From the NCBI RefSeq assembly GCF_038002165.1, contig NZ_JBBOBR010000001.1, positions 1,860,001-1,924,000 on the forward strand: a stretch of DNA of 64,000 nucleotides, in the 5' to 3' direction. This DNA is from Cytobacillus sp. FSL H8-0458 (GTDB lineage Bacteria > Bacillota > Bacilli > Bacillales > Cytobacillaceae). Numbering within the stretch: position 1 is the first letter of the stretch; each line of letters opens with the position of its first letter. The position numbers and the translations under genes were made by a program. The notes beneath the pieces are model-generated. The model did no database searches. It was not told where the DNA came from and was given only the letters and a program-made list of their open reading frames with translations. Positions 27,416-35,775 of this stretch are shown piece after piece.

Positions 27416-27619
27416 GTGATTCATTTAAACTGGCATGAACGCGAAACATTGAAAAAAGTAAAATGTGTGCACACAGACGCAGCAAAATACATTGTAGACC
27501 GGGCTTTAACAGCAGGGAATATCTATGATGTAAAAAATGAAACAGAAGAATTTTATTTCATTGTAGACAATTCCGGAAAAGTAAGCGGATTTTATAAAGA
27601 CTACTTCCAGGATGCTTAA
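27416..27619 (+). CDS. DUF6501-like small protein
   Basis: A 67-residue protein starting MIHLNWHERETLKKVKCVHT, with YIVDRALTAGNIYDVKNETE and FYFIVDNSGKVSGFYKDYF, resembling a small family of Bacillaceae proteins labelled DUF6501. Function is unknown. The GTG at 27416 lies 8 nt after AAAGGAG; a GTG at 27407 overlaps that ribosome site. Confidence 0.65.
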   Translation: MIHLNWHERETLKKVKCVHTDAAKYIVDRALTAGNIYDVKNETEEFYFIVDNSGKVSGFYKDYFQDA

Positions 27620-27625
27620 ACCCAC

Positions 27626-27660
27626 AAAGAAAACGGCCTGTTATGGGCCGTTTTCTTTTT
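27626..27660. terminator. Bidirectional terminator
   Basis: A 13-bp stem (AAAGAAAACGGCC) with T/A runs on both sides separates two convergent genes. Confidence 0.85.
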
Positions 27661-28213
27661 ACCTTTGTGTCGGGAAAATTCTGCGCACAGTTTGTGTAAA
27701 TTCATCAAAAAATCCTTCTACTGGATGACCTGCCCGAATGTCCTCTGAATATCCTGTCATTCGATCATAAAAGTCAGGGTTAACAGAAACATATACATTA
27801 TCGATATCCTGATCGACGGCTTTCACCTGATCTGAAATCTTCCCCTCGACATCCTTAGTCAATTCTCCATTTCCATCATTTAAGCGTGCGGCAACATAGG
27901 CATTATTGTCTGTCACGATGACATTCGCAGATTCAACCTCTGGTATAGCGGTAATTTTATCGGCAGCTTTATCAGCAACCTTCATTCTCGGGGAATCATT
28001 TTGATTGTCATTGTCCGTTCCCGTGCGGGTAAGGTCAATCCCCGGCTCAGTGGTGCGTCCATTTTCTCCATAGTTACTGTCGTTCACTTTAGTCGGCTCT
28101 GTCAGGTCTCTGTTCCTCTGAGCTGTTTCATTCATATCGGTATCATTCATGGCACAGCCTGCAAGCAATGCAGCTGACAGTGCTCCTGCCATCATTAATT
28201 TACGATTAATCAT
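27659..28213 (-). CDS. ylaJ: YhcN/YlaJ family sporulation lipoprotein
   Basis: The 184-residue precursor has a lipobox LAGC (Cys about residue 21), a polar Asn/Asp/Thr linker, and the C-terminal YhcN/YlaJ domain (KAADKITAIPEVESANVIVTD, AYVAARL, DNVYVSVNPDFYDRM). Proteins of this family are found in spore membranes and affect germination or outgrowth. The ATG at 28213 has AAAGGAGG at good spacing; 20 upstream in-frame codons are not needed. Confidence 0.85.
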   Translation of the reverse strand: MINRKLMMAGALSAALLAGCAMNDTDMNETAQRNRDLTEPTKVNDSNYGENGRTTEPGIDLTRTGTDNDNQNDSPRMKVADKAADKITAIPEVESANVIVTDNNAYVAARLNDGNGELTKDVEGKISDQVKAVDQDIDNVYVSVNPDFYDRMTGYSEDIRAGHPVEGFFDEFTQTVRRIFPTQR

Positions 28214-28283
28214 ACACTTTCCTCCTTTTGATTTTCCCCCCTTATCTTTCCAAGAATAGACACTGTTATTCAAATTTCTATAA

Positions 28284-28316
28284 ACAAAAAAAAGAGCATG
28301 GCATTAAGCCCGCTCC
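28284..28316 (-). terminator. Terminator of yidC2
   Basis: An imperfect GAGCGGGC/GGCATGCTC-type stem is followed on the minus strand by a ten-base T run, just downstream of the yidC stop. Confidence 0.65.
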
Positions 28317-28324
28317 CTGTTTCA

Positions 28325-29113
28325 TTACGATTCTGAAATAAACTGAACATGATCAGTTTTATTTTTTGTATATAATCTTCTTCCAAGCCATGATTGAAAA
28401 ACTAAAAACAATCCGCCTGCAGTCCAATATAGCGGCAAAGCTGCAGGAGCATTTAAAGAAACCAGCATAATCATTACAGGAGACAATAAACCCATGAATT
28501 TCATTTGCTTTGGCGTTTGCGCAGTCATATTGCTAAGAGTGAACCGGTACTGAAGATAGTACACTATTCCTGCAATGATCGTGATCCAAATGTCAGAATG
28601 ACCCAGATTAAACCAGAGAAATGAATGTGCCGCAATTTCCTGATTTCCTCTTATGGCATAATAAAACCCCATTAAAATGGGCATTTGAATAAAGATTGGC
28701 AGACACCCAGCCGCATTCAAAGGATTTACTCCATGTGATTGATACAAACCGAACATTTCCTGCTGCAGCTTTTGCTGCTCCTCCGGTTTTTTCGCTGTTT
28801 TCAGCTTTTGCTGGATTTTTTCAAGTTCAGGTTTTAACTTATCCATTTTTTCTTTCATCAAGCTTTGATTTTTATATTGTTTAAGCATTAAAGGCATTAA
28901 TATCAGCCTGATCACGATAGTAATGAAGATTATCGCCAGTCCGAAATTGCCATGAAAGAAAACAGCCGTTCCATGTATGGCCAATGCAAACGGATTGACA
29001 AAATATTGATGGAAAAAGCTTGTTCCTTGTCCTCCTTGAGCCTGACAGGCAGATAAGAATATTGGCAATACGGTGATCATGGTAATGGCCAGCAACAATT
29101 TAATTTTTCTCAT
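28325..29113 (-). CDS. yqjG: Membrane protein insertase YidC2 (YqjG/MisCB type)
   Basis: The 262-residue YidC/Oxa1 protein has a lipoprotein signal (LSAC, Cys about residue 23), five membrane segments, the cytoplasmic hairpin (KMDKLKPELEKIQQKLK) and the typical GCLPIFIQMPILMGFYYAI segment. The conserved Arg of the hydrophilic groove lies in IVIRLILMP. It inserts and folds membrane proteins beside SecYEG. Bacillus carries two paralogues; the MifM-like gene and sequestering hairpin upstream mark this one as the inducible YqjG type rather than SpoIIIJ. Its ribosome site GGGAGG lies 10 nt before the ATG. Confidence 0.9.
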   Translation of the reverse strand: MRKIKLLLAITMITVLPIFLSACQAQGGQGTSFFHQYFVNPFALAIHGTAVFFHGNFGLAIIFITIVIRLILMPLMLKQYKNQSLMKEKMDKLKPELEKIQQKLKTAKKPEEQQKLQQEMFGLYQSHGVNPLNAAGCLPIFIQMPILMGFYYAIRGNQEIAAHSFLWFNLGHSDIWITIIAGIVYYLQYRFTLSNMTAQTPKQMKFMGLLSPVMIMLVSLNAPAALPLYWTAGGLFLVFQSWLGRRLYTKNKTDHVQFISES

Positions 29114-29116
29114 TCA

Positions 29117-29161
29117 GGTCAAACCTCCCGCTATATTTTTTTATAAAATAGGGGAGAGACC
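29117..29161 (-). promoter_or_regulatory. Hairpin sequestering the yidC2 ribosome site
   Basis: On the minus strand GGTC, CTCCC and CTAT, in the last codons of the upstream leader gene, pair in order with ATAG, GGGAG and GACC just before yidC2. The GGGAGG ribosome site (29129-29124) is thus hidden. A ribosome paused on the last leader codons would open the stem, as in the B. subtilis mifM-yqjG system. Confidence 0.7.
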
Positions 29162-29425
29162 TTCCGGCTCATCGCTTTGGTCGCCTTTTTTCAGGATCAG
29201 TTTTGCCATCCACGACTGGATCGAATCGCTAATTAAGGTCCGATCCATGCAAAACACTGGAAGGTTTTCATATTCCTTTTGTTCATTCCCGATATTTCCA
29301 GGACTATAAAAGGCAGGTGTAATTTTCCAAATGATTAACAGCTTAGCAGCTAATCCAATGATATATGTTAAATAAAGTGTATATTCAGATGAAATAAAAG
29401 ACGATTCAATTATTAGTTCAAAGAT
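29141..29425 (-). CDS. mifM: MifM-like nascent-chain sensor upstream of yidC2, non-canonical start
   Basis: An open frame of 94 codons ends 27 nt before yidC2. Its product has an N-terminal membrane segment (about residues 16-33, YIIGLAAKLLIIW), then KITPAFYS, a polar middle, and a Trp-containing basic C-terminus followed by the acidic GDQSDEPEG. Size, topology, gene position and charge pattern match B. subtilis MifM, a 95-residue sensor that stalls ribosomes when its own membrane insertion fails and so induces yqjG. No ATG, GTG or TTG starts the frame: an in-frame TGA precedes ATT-GTC-ATC. ATC at 29425 has AGAGGTG 7 nt upstream and is the best-placed start. The alternative is a frameshift. 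Confidence 0.6.
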   Translation of the reverse strand: MFELIIESSFISSEYTLYLTYIIGLAAKLLIIWKITPAFYSPGNIGNEQKEYENLPVFCMDRTLISDSIQSWMAKLILKKGDQSDEPEGLSPIL

Positions 29426-29642
29426 GACAATTCACCTCTATTCACATATTTAAGTATAATTGAATGCTGTATTGATAACAATTGCAGATATTGAACCATT
29501 TGCAAAAACTTAATTCTTGTCCATTCTATTGTCACTATATAGGAATATAATAGGAAAAAGTATATATATTAAGCCTTTGTATGATACACTCTATCAGGGA
29601 GATTAAATTATCTCTAGTTCTCTAAATGAATGGTGGGGTATT

Positions 29643-30578
29643 TTGTCCTTGTTCAAACAAAAAACAATTATTACGCTTGCCAAACTCCTTCTACCCTTAT
29701 TCATTTTGCTGTTTGTTATGCTTGAAGCAAAAGGGATATTCACTGACTTTAATTGGGCTCTCCTTGAGCTCTATATTGACCGGCTAACCGTCCGCCGAAT
29801 ATTTTTTATCCTTTTATTGGGACTGGCTGCCCTTTTTCCAATGTATTTTTATGATGAAATATTGCAAAGGCTTTTCAGAATCAGGGTTCCTAAAAAAAAG
29901 CTTGTATTTTATTCTTTATCTGCTAACGCATTCTCTAACTTGATCGGACTGGGTGGTGTGGCAGGAGCTACACTCAGGTCCTATTTTTATAAAGATTACC
30001 TGACAGGCAGTACACCGTATATCAAAATAATTGCCAAGCTGTCACTTTTTTACCTTACAGGCTTGTCGATATTATCATGGGTCGTCCTATTTACCGATTT
30101 ACATTTATACGATGACGTAAAGCTTATAAAACTCGCAGTCTGGGCGGTCGCTGCTTACACACCGCTGCTGCTGGGCGTTTACTTTTTTAAGTCGTCATTT
30201 TGGAATACGAAGCACATCAAAAAGGGGTTTGCAGGGGAACTGCTGACTGTTTCATTACTGGAGTGGCTATTTATCATCATATGTATCTGGGGAATTGCCA
30301 GAGCACTGGAAGTATCGATTCCATTTTTTGTTTTGTTTCCGATTGTCATCATCTCTGCTTGTGCTGGAATTGCAAGTATGATACCAGGGGGAATAGGATC
30401 CTTTGACTTTGTATTCTTGATCGGACTGGAATCACAGGGTGTCCCATCAGAACTGGGGCTTTTGATTCTCATGTTCTACCGTCTCAGCTATTATATCGTT
30501 CCAGTGTTTATTGGCACTCCGTTTATCATGAATCAGTTTTGGAATAACGGGATGCCAAAGAACAGCTTTAAACTATAA
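29643..30578 (+). CDS. Lysylphosphatidylglycerol synthase-type (MprF N-domain/UPF0104) membrane protein
   Basis: The 311-residue protein has about eight membrane segments and family motifs such as SANAFSNLIGLGGVAGATLR and GIASMIPGGIGSFDFVFLIG. It equals the lipid-flippase half of MprF without the C-terminal aminoacyl-transferase domain; a terminator directly follows the stop, so the short form looks genuine. It may move a lipid or polyprenyl-linked substrate across the membrane. The start is a TTG (29643, or 29649) after GGTGGGG. Confidence 0.75.
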   Translation: MSLFKQKTIITLAKLLLPLFILLFVMLEAKGIFTDFNWALLELYIDRLTVRRIFFILLLGLAALFPMYFYDEILQRLFRIRVPKKKLVFYSLSANAFSNLIGLGGVAGATLRSYFYKDYLTGSTPYIKIIAKLSLFYLTGLSILSWVVLFTDLHLYDDVKLIKLAVWAVAAYTPLLLGVYFFKSSFWNTKHIKKGFAGELLTVSLLEWLFIIICIWGIARALEVSIPFFVLFPIVIISACAGIASMIPGGIGSFDFVFLIGLESQGVPSELGLLILMFYRLSYYIVPVFIGTPFIMNQFWNNGMPKNSFKL

Positions 30579-30606
30579 AAGAGCCTTTATGGGCTCTTTA
30601 TTTTTG
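30578..30606 (+). terminator. Terminator after UPF0104 gene
   Basis: AAAGAGCC and GGCTCTTT with a 6-nt loop, followed by a T run. Confidence 0.8.
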
Positions 30607-30646
30607 ACTCTTTTTGTATACTTTGTTTTTGTCAACAATGTTGTCC

Positions 30647-30797
30647 GTTGATTTCCGCTCCAGGCTGCTCGCTATCCGCGGGGCCTCACCTGTCCCGCTA
30701 CTCCCGCTGGACTTTGAATAAGCTTCCTTGAGTAAACACCGCAAGAAGAAACTGCGAATGCATTTTCGAGGATCTCGCACCTTCCGCTCCAATCAAC
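30647..30797. repeat. 151-bp dispersed repeat with GTTGATT/AATCAAC ends
   Basis: The element is bounded by 7-bp inverted ends and contains CCGCTCCA near both ends plus a GC-rich centre. It resembles a repeat I know from many Bacillus intergenic regions (ends GTTGATTTCCGCTCCA...). Only one copy occurs in this window. Frames inside it are not genes. Confidence 0.6.
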
Positions 30798-30851
30798 TCT
30801 GTAAATAAGATATTGAAAGCAAACCGTGCCAAAACAGTTCTATTTTTTTAT

Positions 30852-31916
30852 TCACCAAAGAACATCCAGAATGTCTTTGTTGAATAAGTTTGTATCAATA
30901 TTGCATGCCTTCGCATCAATTCCATACTGCCAGCCTGCAATCAGTGAGTTTTCCGGAGCTTCAGGTTTATATTCAGGCGCCTGTGCCTGGGCGGTGATTC
31001 CTTTATTCGGCGAAGCAGTCCATATAAATGTGTTTTCAAGAAGGGGAGAGTTTTGGGCTGCAGCCTGATCGAAAGCCTTGCTCAGGGCTTTTTCCTTATC
31101 AAAAATTCCATAAATGCCAGGTTCATAGGGTGATTCCGACATGGCTTGATACCAGCCTTCTATAAAAGAAGAGTCAACAGGATAATTAGGCTCGATATCC
31201 GCAAAAACCGCGACACCCTCGGGTATTCCCAGCTCCTTTGCCAATTGAACAGCTGCTCTTGCTTCACTCTGTCCATTTTCAAGGCCTGTTGCATCATTAA
31301 ATCGATTCCATATCACGAGTAATTTAATATCATTCCTCTGCAGCAGTTCAGCCTCATCCGGTGTAATGCCTGCTGATACACCTTCTTTTTCACCTAAATA
31401 CCGTCCCCATACTTTAGGAGATCCAAAGTTTTCACGAACACAAGAAAGCAAGTCGCTTGTAGTGAGACTTGCCGAGTCTACACCCCAAACGACTTCATCA
31501 TCCCCAGACTGGCCGTCCTGGTCATTTTCCTTACCCTTATCGCCGCTGCTATTTTCCTTTTCATTATCTTTTTTACCAGAGTCCTGATTTTTATCAGCCT
31601 TATTTTTTATCGTATTGGTTACATTCACATCTACATTTACCTCTATATCATTCGTAACATTATTGTCAATTTTGCTATCTTCATCATTATTTAAATCGTT
31701 GTCGATTGAGTTATTCACATTAGCTTTATTGCCTTTGATATTATTTTTTACTTCATTAGAGATATCACTGTCATGGTTTTTGCCTTGGCCATCCGGAACA
31801 GTCTCTGTTTTTGGCGGCTCGGCATCCTTTGAATCCATCAGCGAAAAAGTAAAGAGCGAAATCATTACGGCAAAAAATGCGGTCACAACGAAAGGCAAAA
31901 GGCCCCGTCTTTCCAT
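30852..31916 (-). CDS. Membrane-anchored DUF1906 glycoside hydrolase-like protein
   Basis: The 354-residue protein has an N-terminal membrane anchor (residues 7-27) and a 110-residue low-complexity linker very rich in Asn, Asp, Lys and Glu. The extracellular C-terminal domain starts VVWGVDSASLTTSDLLSC and carries FADIEPNYP, the acidic motif of the DUF1906 (Rv2525c-like) TIM-barrel family related to lysozyme-like hydrolases. It probably acts on or binds cell wall. AAGGAGGG lies 11 nt before the ATG. No clear terminator was seen. Confidence 0.8.
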   Translation of the reverse strand: MERRGLLPFVVTAFFAVMISLFTFSLMDSKDAEPPKTETVPDGQGKNHDSDISNEVKNNIKGNKANVNNSIDNDLNNDEDSKIDNNVTNDIEVNVDVNVTNTIKNKADKNQDSGKKDNEKENSSGDKGKENDQDGQSGDDEVVWGVDSASLTTSDLLSCVRENFGSPKVWGRYLGEKEGVSAGITPDEAELLQRNDIKLLVIWNRFNDATGLENGQSEARAAVQLAKELGIPEGVAVFADIEPNYPVDSSFIEGWYQAMSESPYEPGIYGIFDKEKALSKAFDQAAAQNSPLLENTFIWTASPNKGITAQAQAPEYKPEAPENSLIAGWQYGIDAKACNIDTNLFNKDILDVLW

Positions 31917-32303
31917 ATCTCACAGCCCTCCTTGTCAGTTCATGACATCTTATGCGGAGGGCGGAAGGTTGGTGATTCCAGCTAAAGGGGAGTAAAGAAT
32001 GGTTTCTTATTTTAAAATAACATCGGAGCAGCTGATGTTTGGGAAATAATTTTGAAGTGTTATTACAGAATAGTATCGCTTGTTCAAAATAACGAACAGA
32101 TGCTTGAAAATGTGTAAAAAAGTCTTAAATGGGTAAATATCCGTATATATTCAGGCTGAAAAATTTGCTTAAGGCTTTGAACTTCACTACTATTAAAATA
32201 ATAGGCAAATTTTTCATCCATTTAAGTTGAGAAAGATGGGAATGGGGGATACTAGCCAATAAAAGAAATACATAAGGAAGATTTGTCACAGGAGGTTGCG
32301 ATT
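31917..32303. other. 387-bp intergenic region before pncB with a long inverted repeat
   Basis: The gap between divergent genes contains GAAAAATTTGC at 32158-32168 and its perfect inverse GCAAATTTTTC at 32205-32215, a 36-nt loop away, about 90 nt before pncB. A TGTTC-N8-GAACA palindrome lies at 32081-32098. Either could be a control site for NAD salvage. No known riboswitch was recognised and no small gene with a good ribosome site was found. Confidence 0.4.
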
Positions 32304-33761
32304 ATGCACAGGGAATTTGCGGATGATAGTATAGCTTTGCATACTGATTTGTACCAGATTAATATGGCGCAGACTTATTGGGAAGACAATATACATAATC
32401 GAAAAGCGGTCTTTGAAGTATATTTTAGGAAGCTCCCTTTTGGGAATGGATATGGTGTTTTTGCAGGGCTCGAAAGAGTGATCGAGTATATTGAAAATTT
32501 CAGATTCACCGAGAGTGACCTGCAGTACTTAAAAAACGAATTGAATTATGCGGACGATTTCCTCGATTATCTGAAAAACATGACTTTTTCAGGAACCATT
32601 AAATCAATGGAAGAAGGAGAGCTTGTGTTTGGCAATGAGCCGATTATGCGTGTAGAAGCTCCGCTGGCAGAAGCCCAGATCGTGGAAACAGCACTATTAA
32701 ATATTATAAATTACCAAACCTTGATTGCGACAAAAGCTACACGTATCAAAGAAGTCATTGGGGATGGGACAGCTATGGAATTTGGTTCCAGAAGGGCACA
32801 GGAAATGGACGCTGCCATCTGGGGAACGAGAGCAGCCTATATTGGCGGGTTTGATGCCACTTCAAACGTAAGAGCCGGCAAGAAATTTGGCATTCCAGCT
32901 GCAGGAACCCATGCCCATTCTTTTGTACAGGCATATCAGGATGAGTATACCGCTTTTAAGAAATATGCCCAGACCCATAAAGACTGTGTTTTTCTCGTCG
33001 ATACTTATGACACGCTGAAATCCGGAGTCCCGAACGCCATTAAAGTCGCCCGGGAAATGGAAGGTCAAATCAACTTTAAAGGAATAAGACTGGATAGCGG
33101 GGACTTGGCGTATCTGTCCAAAAAAGCAAGAAAAATGCTGGATGAGGCCGGTTTTCATAATACTAAGATTATTGCATCAAATGACCTGGATGAATACACC
33201 ATCATAAACCTCAAAGCTCAAGGAGCGAAAATCGATATTTGGGGCATTGGCACAAAATTGATCACGGCTTATGAGCAGCCTGCATTAGGAGCTGTTTATA
33301 AACTCGTTTCAATAGAAAATGAAGATGGCAAGATGACTGACACCATAAAAATCAGCGGCAATCCGGAAAAAGTGACCACCCCCGGCCTGAAGAGAGTATA
33401 TCGGATTATTAACAAAGACAACCATAAATCAGAGGGAGACTATATTGCACTGGATCATGAGAATCCTCAAGCAGAGCCAAGGCTTAAGATGTTCCATCCA
33501 GTTCACACGTTTGTAAGCAAATTCGTTACCAACTTCGAAGCGAGAGAATTGCATAAAGTGATTTTTCAGGAAGGGAAGCTTTCCTATAAAGTTCCATCCT
33601 TAAAAGAGATGCAGAGCTTTGCAAAGGAAAATCTCAACGTATTATGGGATGAGTACCGCCGTTCTCTAAATCCGGAGGAATACCCGGTCGACCTGAGCCA
33701 GGAGTGCTGGGATAATAAAATGAAAATGATCAGCCAGGTAAAACAAAATATAAAGAGCTAA
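32304..33761 (+). CDS. pncB: Nicotinate phosphoribosyltransferase
   Basis: The 485-residue enzyme makes nicotinate mononucleotide from nicotinate and PRPP, the entry step of NAD salvage. Motifs: LHTDLYQINMAQTYW at the N-terminus, EFGSRRAQEMDAAIWG (~residue 160) and the phosphate-binding IRLDSGDLAYLS region (~255). The ATG at 32304 has ACAGGAGG 8 nt upstream. It is followed 27 nt later by nadE, so first and last steps of the route are in one operon; NadD (adenylyltransferase) is elsewhere. Confidence 0.95.
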   Translation: MHREFADDSIALHTDLYQINMAQTYWEDNIHNRKAVFEVYFRKLPFGNGYGVFAGLERVIEYIENFRFTESDLQYLKNELNYADDFLDYLKNMTFSGTIKSMEEGELVFGNEPIMRVEAPLAEAQIVETALLNIINYQTLIATKATRIKEVIGDGTAMEFGSRRAQEMDAAIWGTRAAYIGGFDATSNVRAGKKFGIPAAGTHAHSFVQAYQDEYTAFKKYAQTHKDCVFLVDTYDTLKSGVPNAIKVAREMEGQINFKGIRLDSGDLAYLSKKARKMLDEAGFHNTKIIASNDLDEYTIINLKAQGAKIDIWGIGTKLITAYEQPALGAVYKLVSIENEDGKMTDTIKISGNPEKVTTPGLKRVYRIINKDNHKSEGDYIALDHENPQAEPRLKMFHPVHTFVSKFVTNFEARELHKVIFQEGKLSYKVPSLKEMQSFAKENLNVLWDEYRRSLNPEEYPVDLSQECWDNKMKMISQVKQNIKS

Positions 33762-33788
33762 AGCTATAAGAAGAGGGAGGAACCTGCA

Positions 33789-34610
33789 GTGAATACGCAA
33801 AAAGAAATTATGGAAAGTTTAAATGTTAATCCAGCTATCGATCCAAAAGAAGAGATAAAAAATAGAATCCAGTTTTTAAAGGATTACCTTGTTAAAACAA
33901 ATGCCAAAGGGTATGTACTTGGCATAAGCGGCGGCCAGGATTCCACTCTTGCCGGAAGACTTGCGCAGCTCGCCGTTGAAGAATTGCGAAATGAAGGCAA
34001 AGAGGCAACTTTCATGGCAGTCCGACTGCCATATGGTGTACAGCAGGATGAAGAGGATGCACAGCTGGCGCTTTCTTTTATCCAGGCTGACCGTGAAGTT
34101 GTATTTAATATTAAAAATGCAGTTGATGAAGTAAAAACCGAATATGATCGTATATTGCAAGAGGAACCGTTAAAGGATTATCACAAAGGCAATGTGAAAG
34201 CCCGCATGAGAATGATCGCCCAATATGCAATTGGCGGCCAATTTGGCTTGCTGGTTATCGGAACAGATCACGCAGCAGAAGCAGTGACAGGATTTTACAC
34301 AAAATATGGTGATGGCGGAGCAGATGTCCTGCCATTATCCGGACTGACTAAAAGACAGGGAAAGGCACTGCTTAAAGAGCTTGGAGCAGAAGAAAGACTT
34401 TACTTAAAAGTGCCGACTGCCGATCTTCTGGACCAGAAACCGGGACAGGCTGATGAAACGGAACTGGGTATTTCATATGATGAATTGGACGATTACCTAG
34501 AAGGAAAATCAGTAAGTCCGGAAGCAGCAGAAAAGATTGAAAACCGTTACTTCGTTTCCGAACATAAGCGCCAGATGCCTGCATCCATGCACGATAATTG
34601 GTGGAAATAA
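33789..34610 (+). CDS. nadE: NH3-dependent NAD synthetase
   Basis: The 273-residue enzyme converts deamido-NAD to NAD with ATP and ammonia. The PP-loop [15 protein letters not shown] (~residue 42) and C-terminal [14 protein letters not shown] are typical, and the length fits the short form without a glutaminase domain. The GTG at 33789 follows GGGAGGAACCTGCA. It is cotranscribed with pncB. Confidence 0.95.
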   Translation: MNTQKEIMESLNVNPAIDPKEEIKNRIQFLKDYLVKTNAKGYVLGISGGQDSTLAGRLAQLAVEELRNEGKEATFMAVRLPYGVQQDEEDAQLALSFIQADREVVFNIKNAVDEVKTEYDRILQEEPLKDYHKGNVKARMRMIAQYAIGGQFGLLVIGTDHAAEAVTGFYTKYGDGGADVLPLSGLTKRQGKALLKELGAEERLYLKVPTADLLDQKPGQADETELGISYDELDDYLEGKSVSPEAAEKIENRYFVSEHKRQMPASMHDNWWK

Positions 34611-34618
34611 AGCCGCGT

Positions 34619-34650
34619 AAAAAGGAAAATCCCTGAGGATTTTCCTTTTA
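34619..34650. terminator. Bidirectional terminator after nadE
   Basis: A 12-bp perfect stem (AAAGGAAAATCC) with a CTGA loop and T/A tracts on both sides. Confidence 0.85.
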
Positions 34651-35709
34651 CTTTTGAGCTAATTTGTTTGAAACTTCCTGATAAAATCTCTCTGGTTCAT
34701 CCACATTCAGAACGATGCGGCTTGCATTTCTTTTTATGCCGTACACCAGCTCATAAACTGCCGGCTCCTTAAGTATAATTTCGAACATCGGCTTTTCCTG
34801 GATAAGATCAGGCAATCTGGCATCAAATATATCATTCATTTCTTGTCTGCTGAACTTTTCGGGACCATCATAATAGTTGATTTCTTTAACATCTTCCAAT
34901 GGAAGGTACATGCTTTTTGAGAATCCTGACTGCAGCAGCAAATGAGAATCAGTAAGGACAAAAGGGGTTAAGCGGGTGGCGTTGATCTCGGCCAGAAAGT
35001 ATAAAATGCCATATATATTTGCTATTAAGATGATATATGCCACAATAGCATTCCATGAATGAAGCCAATAATGAAGTCCGATCGATTCAATGGCTATCGC
35101 ATGGATCAGCATAATATAAACAGCATTTACACTTGTTTTTTGATGGTATGTGAAACTATCTCCATGCTTTATGGAAAGCTTCTTTTTCCATGAAAATAGG
35201 GCATAATCAAACATAGCGAATTCAGTCATAAATACAGTTCCCAACCTATTATTCGGCATATGCCTTTCTGCCGCCCTTTTAACATTAAAGAGAAATAAGG
35301 AATTAATACCGTTTAGCCTGCGGTATTCTTTCAATAGTACAGGCAGCTTAGTAAGAATCTTATAGGCAATAAACAGCTCCAGACCAATAAAAAGCGCTTC
35401 GGAAAAAACAATTACATAAGGCAAAAAGGCAAACTGCGAAAATTGGCTGGCAGGGATAATAAAATATGCAGCTCCGTATCCTGCTAAAATAACTGCCCCT
35501 AAATACTTCAGTGAATACCTTTTCCGCAGGATAAGAAAATACGCCAATAAGGGTACAACAACCAGCAGATCAAACAGGGAGCCAATCGCCGCACCATCCG
35601 GAACCGGACCAAAAAGCGTGGTCCTGTATAGAATGTAGTTGGAAAACAGAATCATAGATAAAAGTACGCCAAACACCAGCCACTTAGGCTTTTTCAGCGC
35701 AATTGTCAT
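34648..35709 (-). CDS. Polytopic membrane protein with PH-like C-terminal part, unknown
   Basis: The 353-residue protein has about six membrane segments (around 12-28, 42-60, 68-85, 92-115, 195-215, 220-240). A C-terminal cytosolic region of ~110 residues includes a beta-rich TRLTPFVLTDSHLLLQSG stretch, which resembles membrane-associated bPH domains. No function is known. CGAGGTGG precedes the ATG. The 52-bp hairpin array starts about 66 bp upstream, so its promoter lies in or next to the array. Confidence 0.65.
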   Translation of the reverse strand: MTIALKKPKWLVFGVLLSMILFSNYILYRTTLFGPVPDGAAIGSLFDLLVVVPLLAYFLILRKRYSLKYLGAVILAGYGAAYFIIPASQFSQFAFLPYVIVFSEALFIGLELFIAYKILTKLPVLLKEYRRLNGINSLFLFNVKRAAERHMPNNRLGTVFMTEFAMFDYALFSWKKKLSIKHGDSFTYHQKTSVNAVYIMLIHAIAIESIGLHYWLHSWNAIVAYIILIANIYGILYFLAEINATRLTPFVLTDSHLLLQSGFSKSMYLPLEDVKEINYYDGPEKFSRQEMNDIFDARLPDLIQEKPMFEIILKEPAVYELVYGIKRNASRIVLNVDEPERFYQEVSNKLAQK

Positions 35710-35775
35710 AATTATCCACCTCGTTTTAATTATAGCTTAAATGAGGGGGAAATAATATTGAAGTTTTGATGAAAT

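Noticed and set aside
29643-30578. Frameshifted or truncated full-length MprF
   Set aside because: A terminator and a repeat follow the stop at once and no synthase-domain remnant was seen.
30598-30792. 64-codon minus-strand frame
   Set aside because: It lies almost wholly inside the 151-bp dispersed repeat and a terminator.
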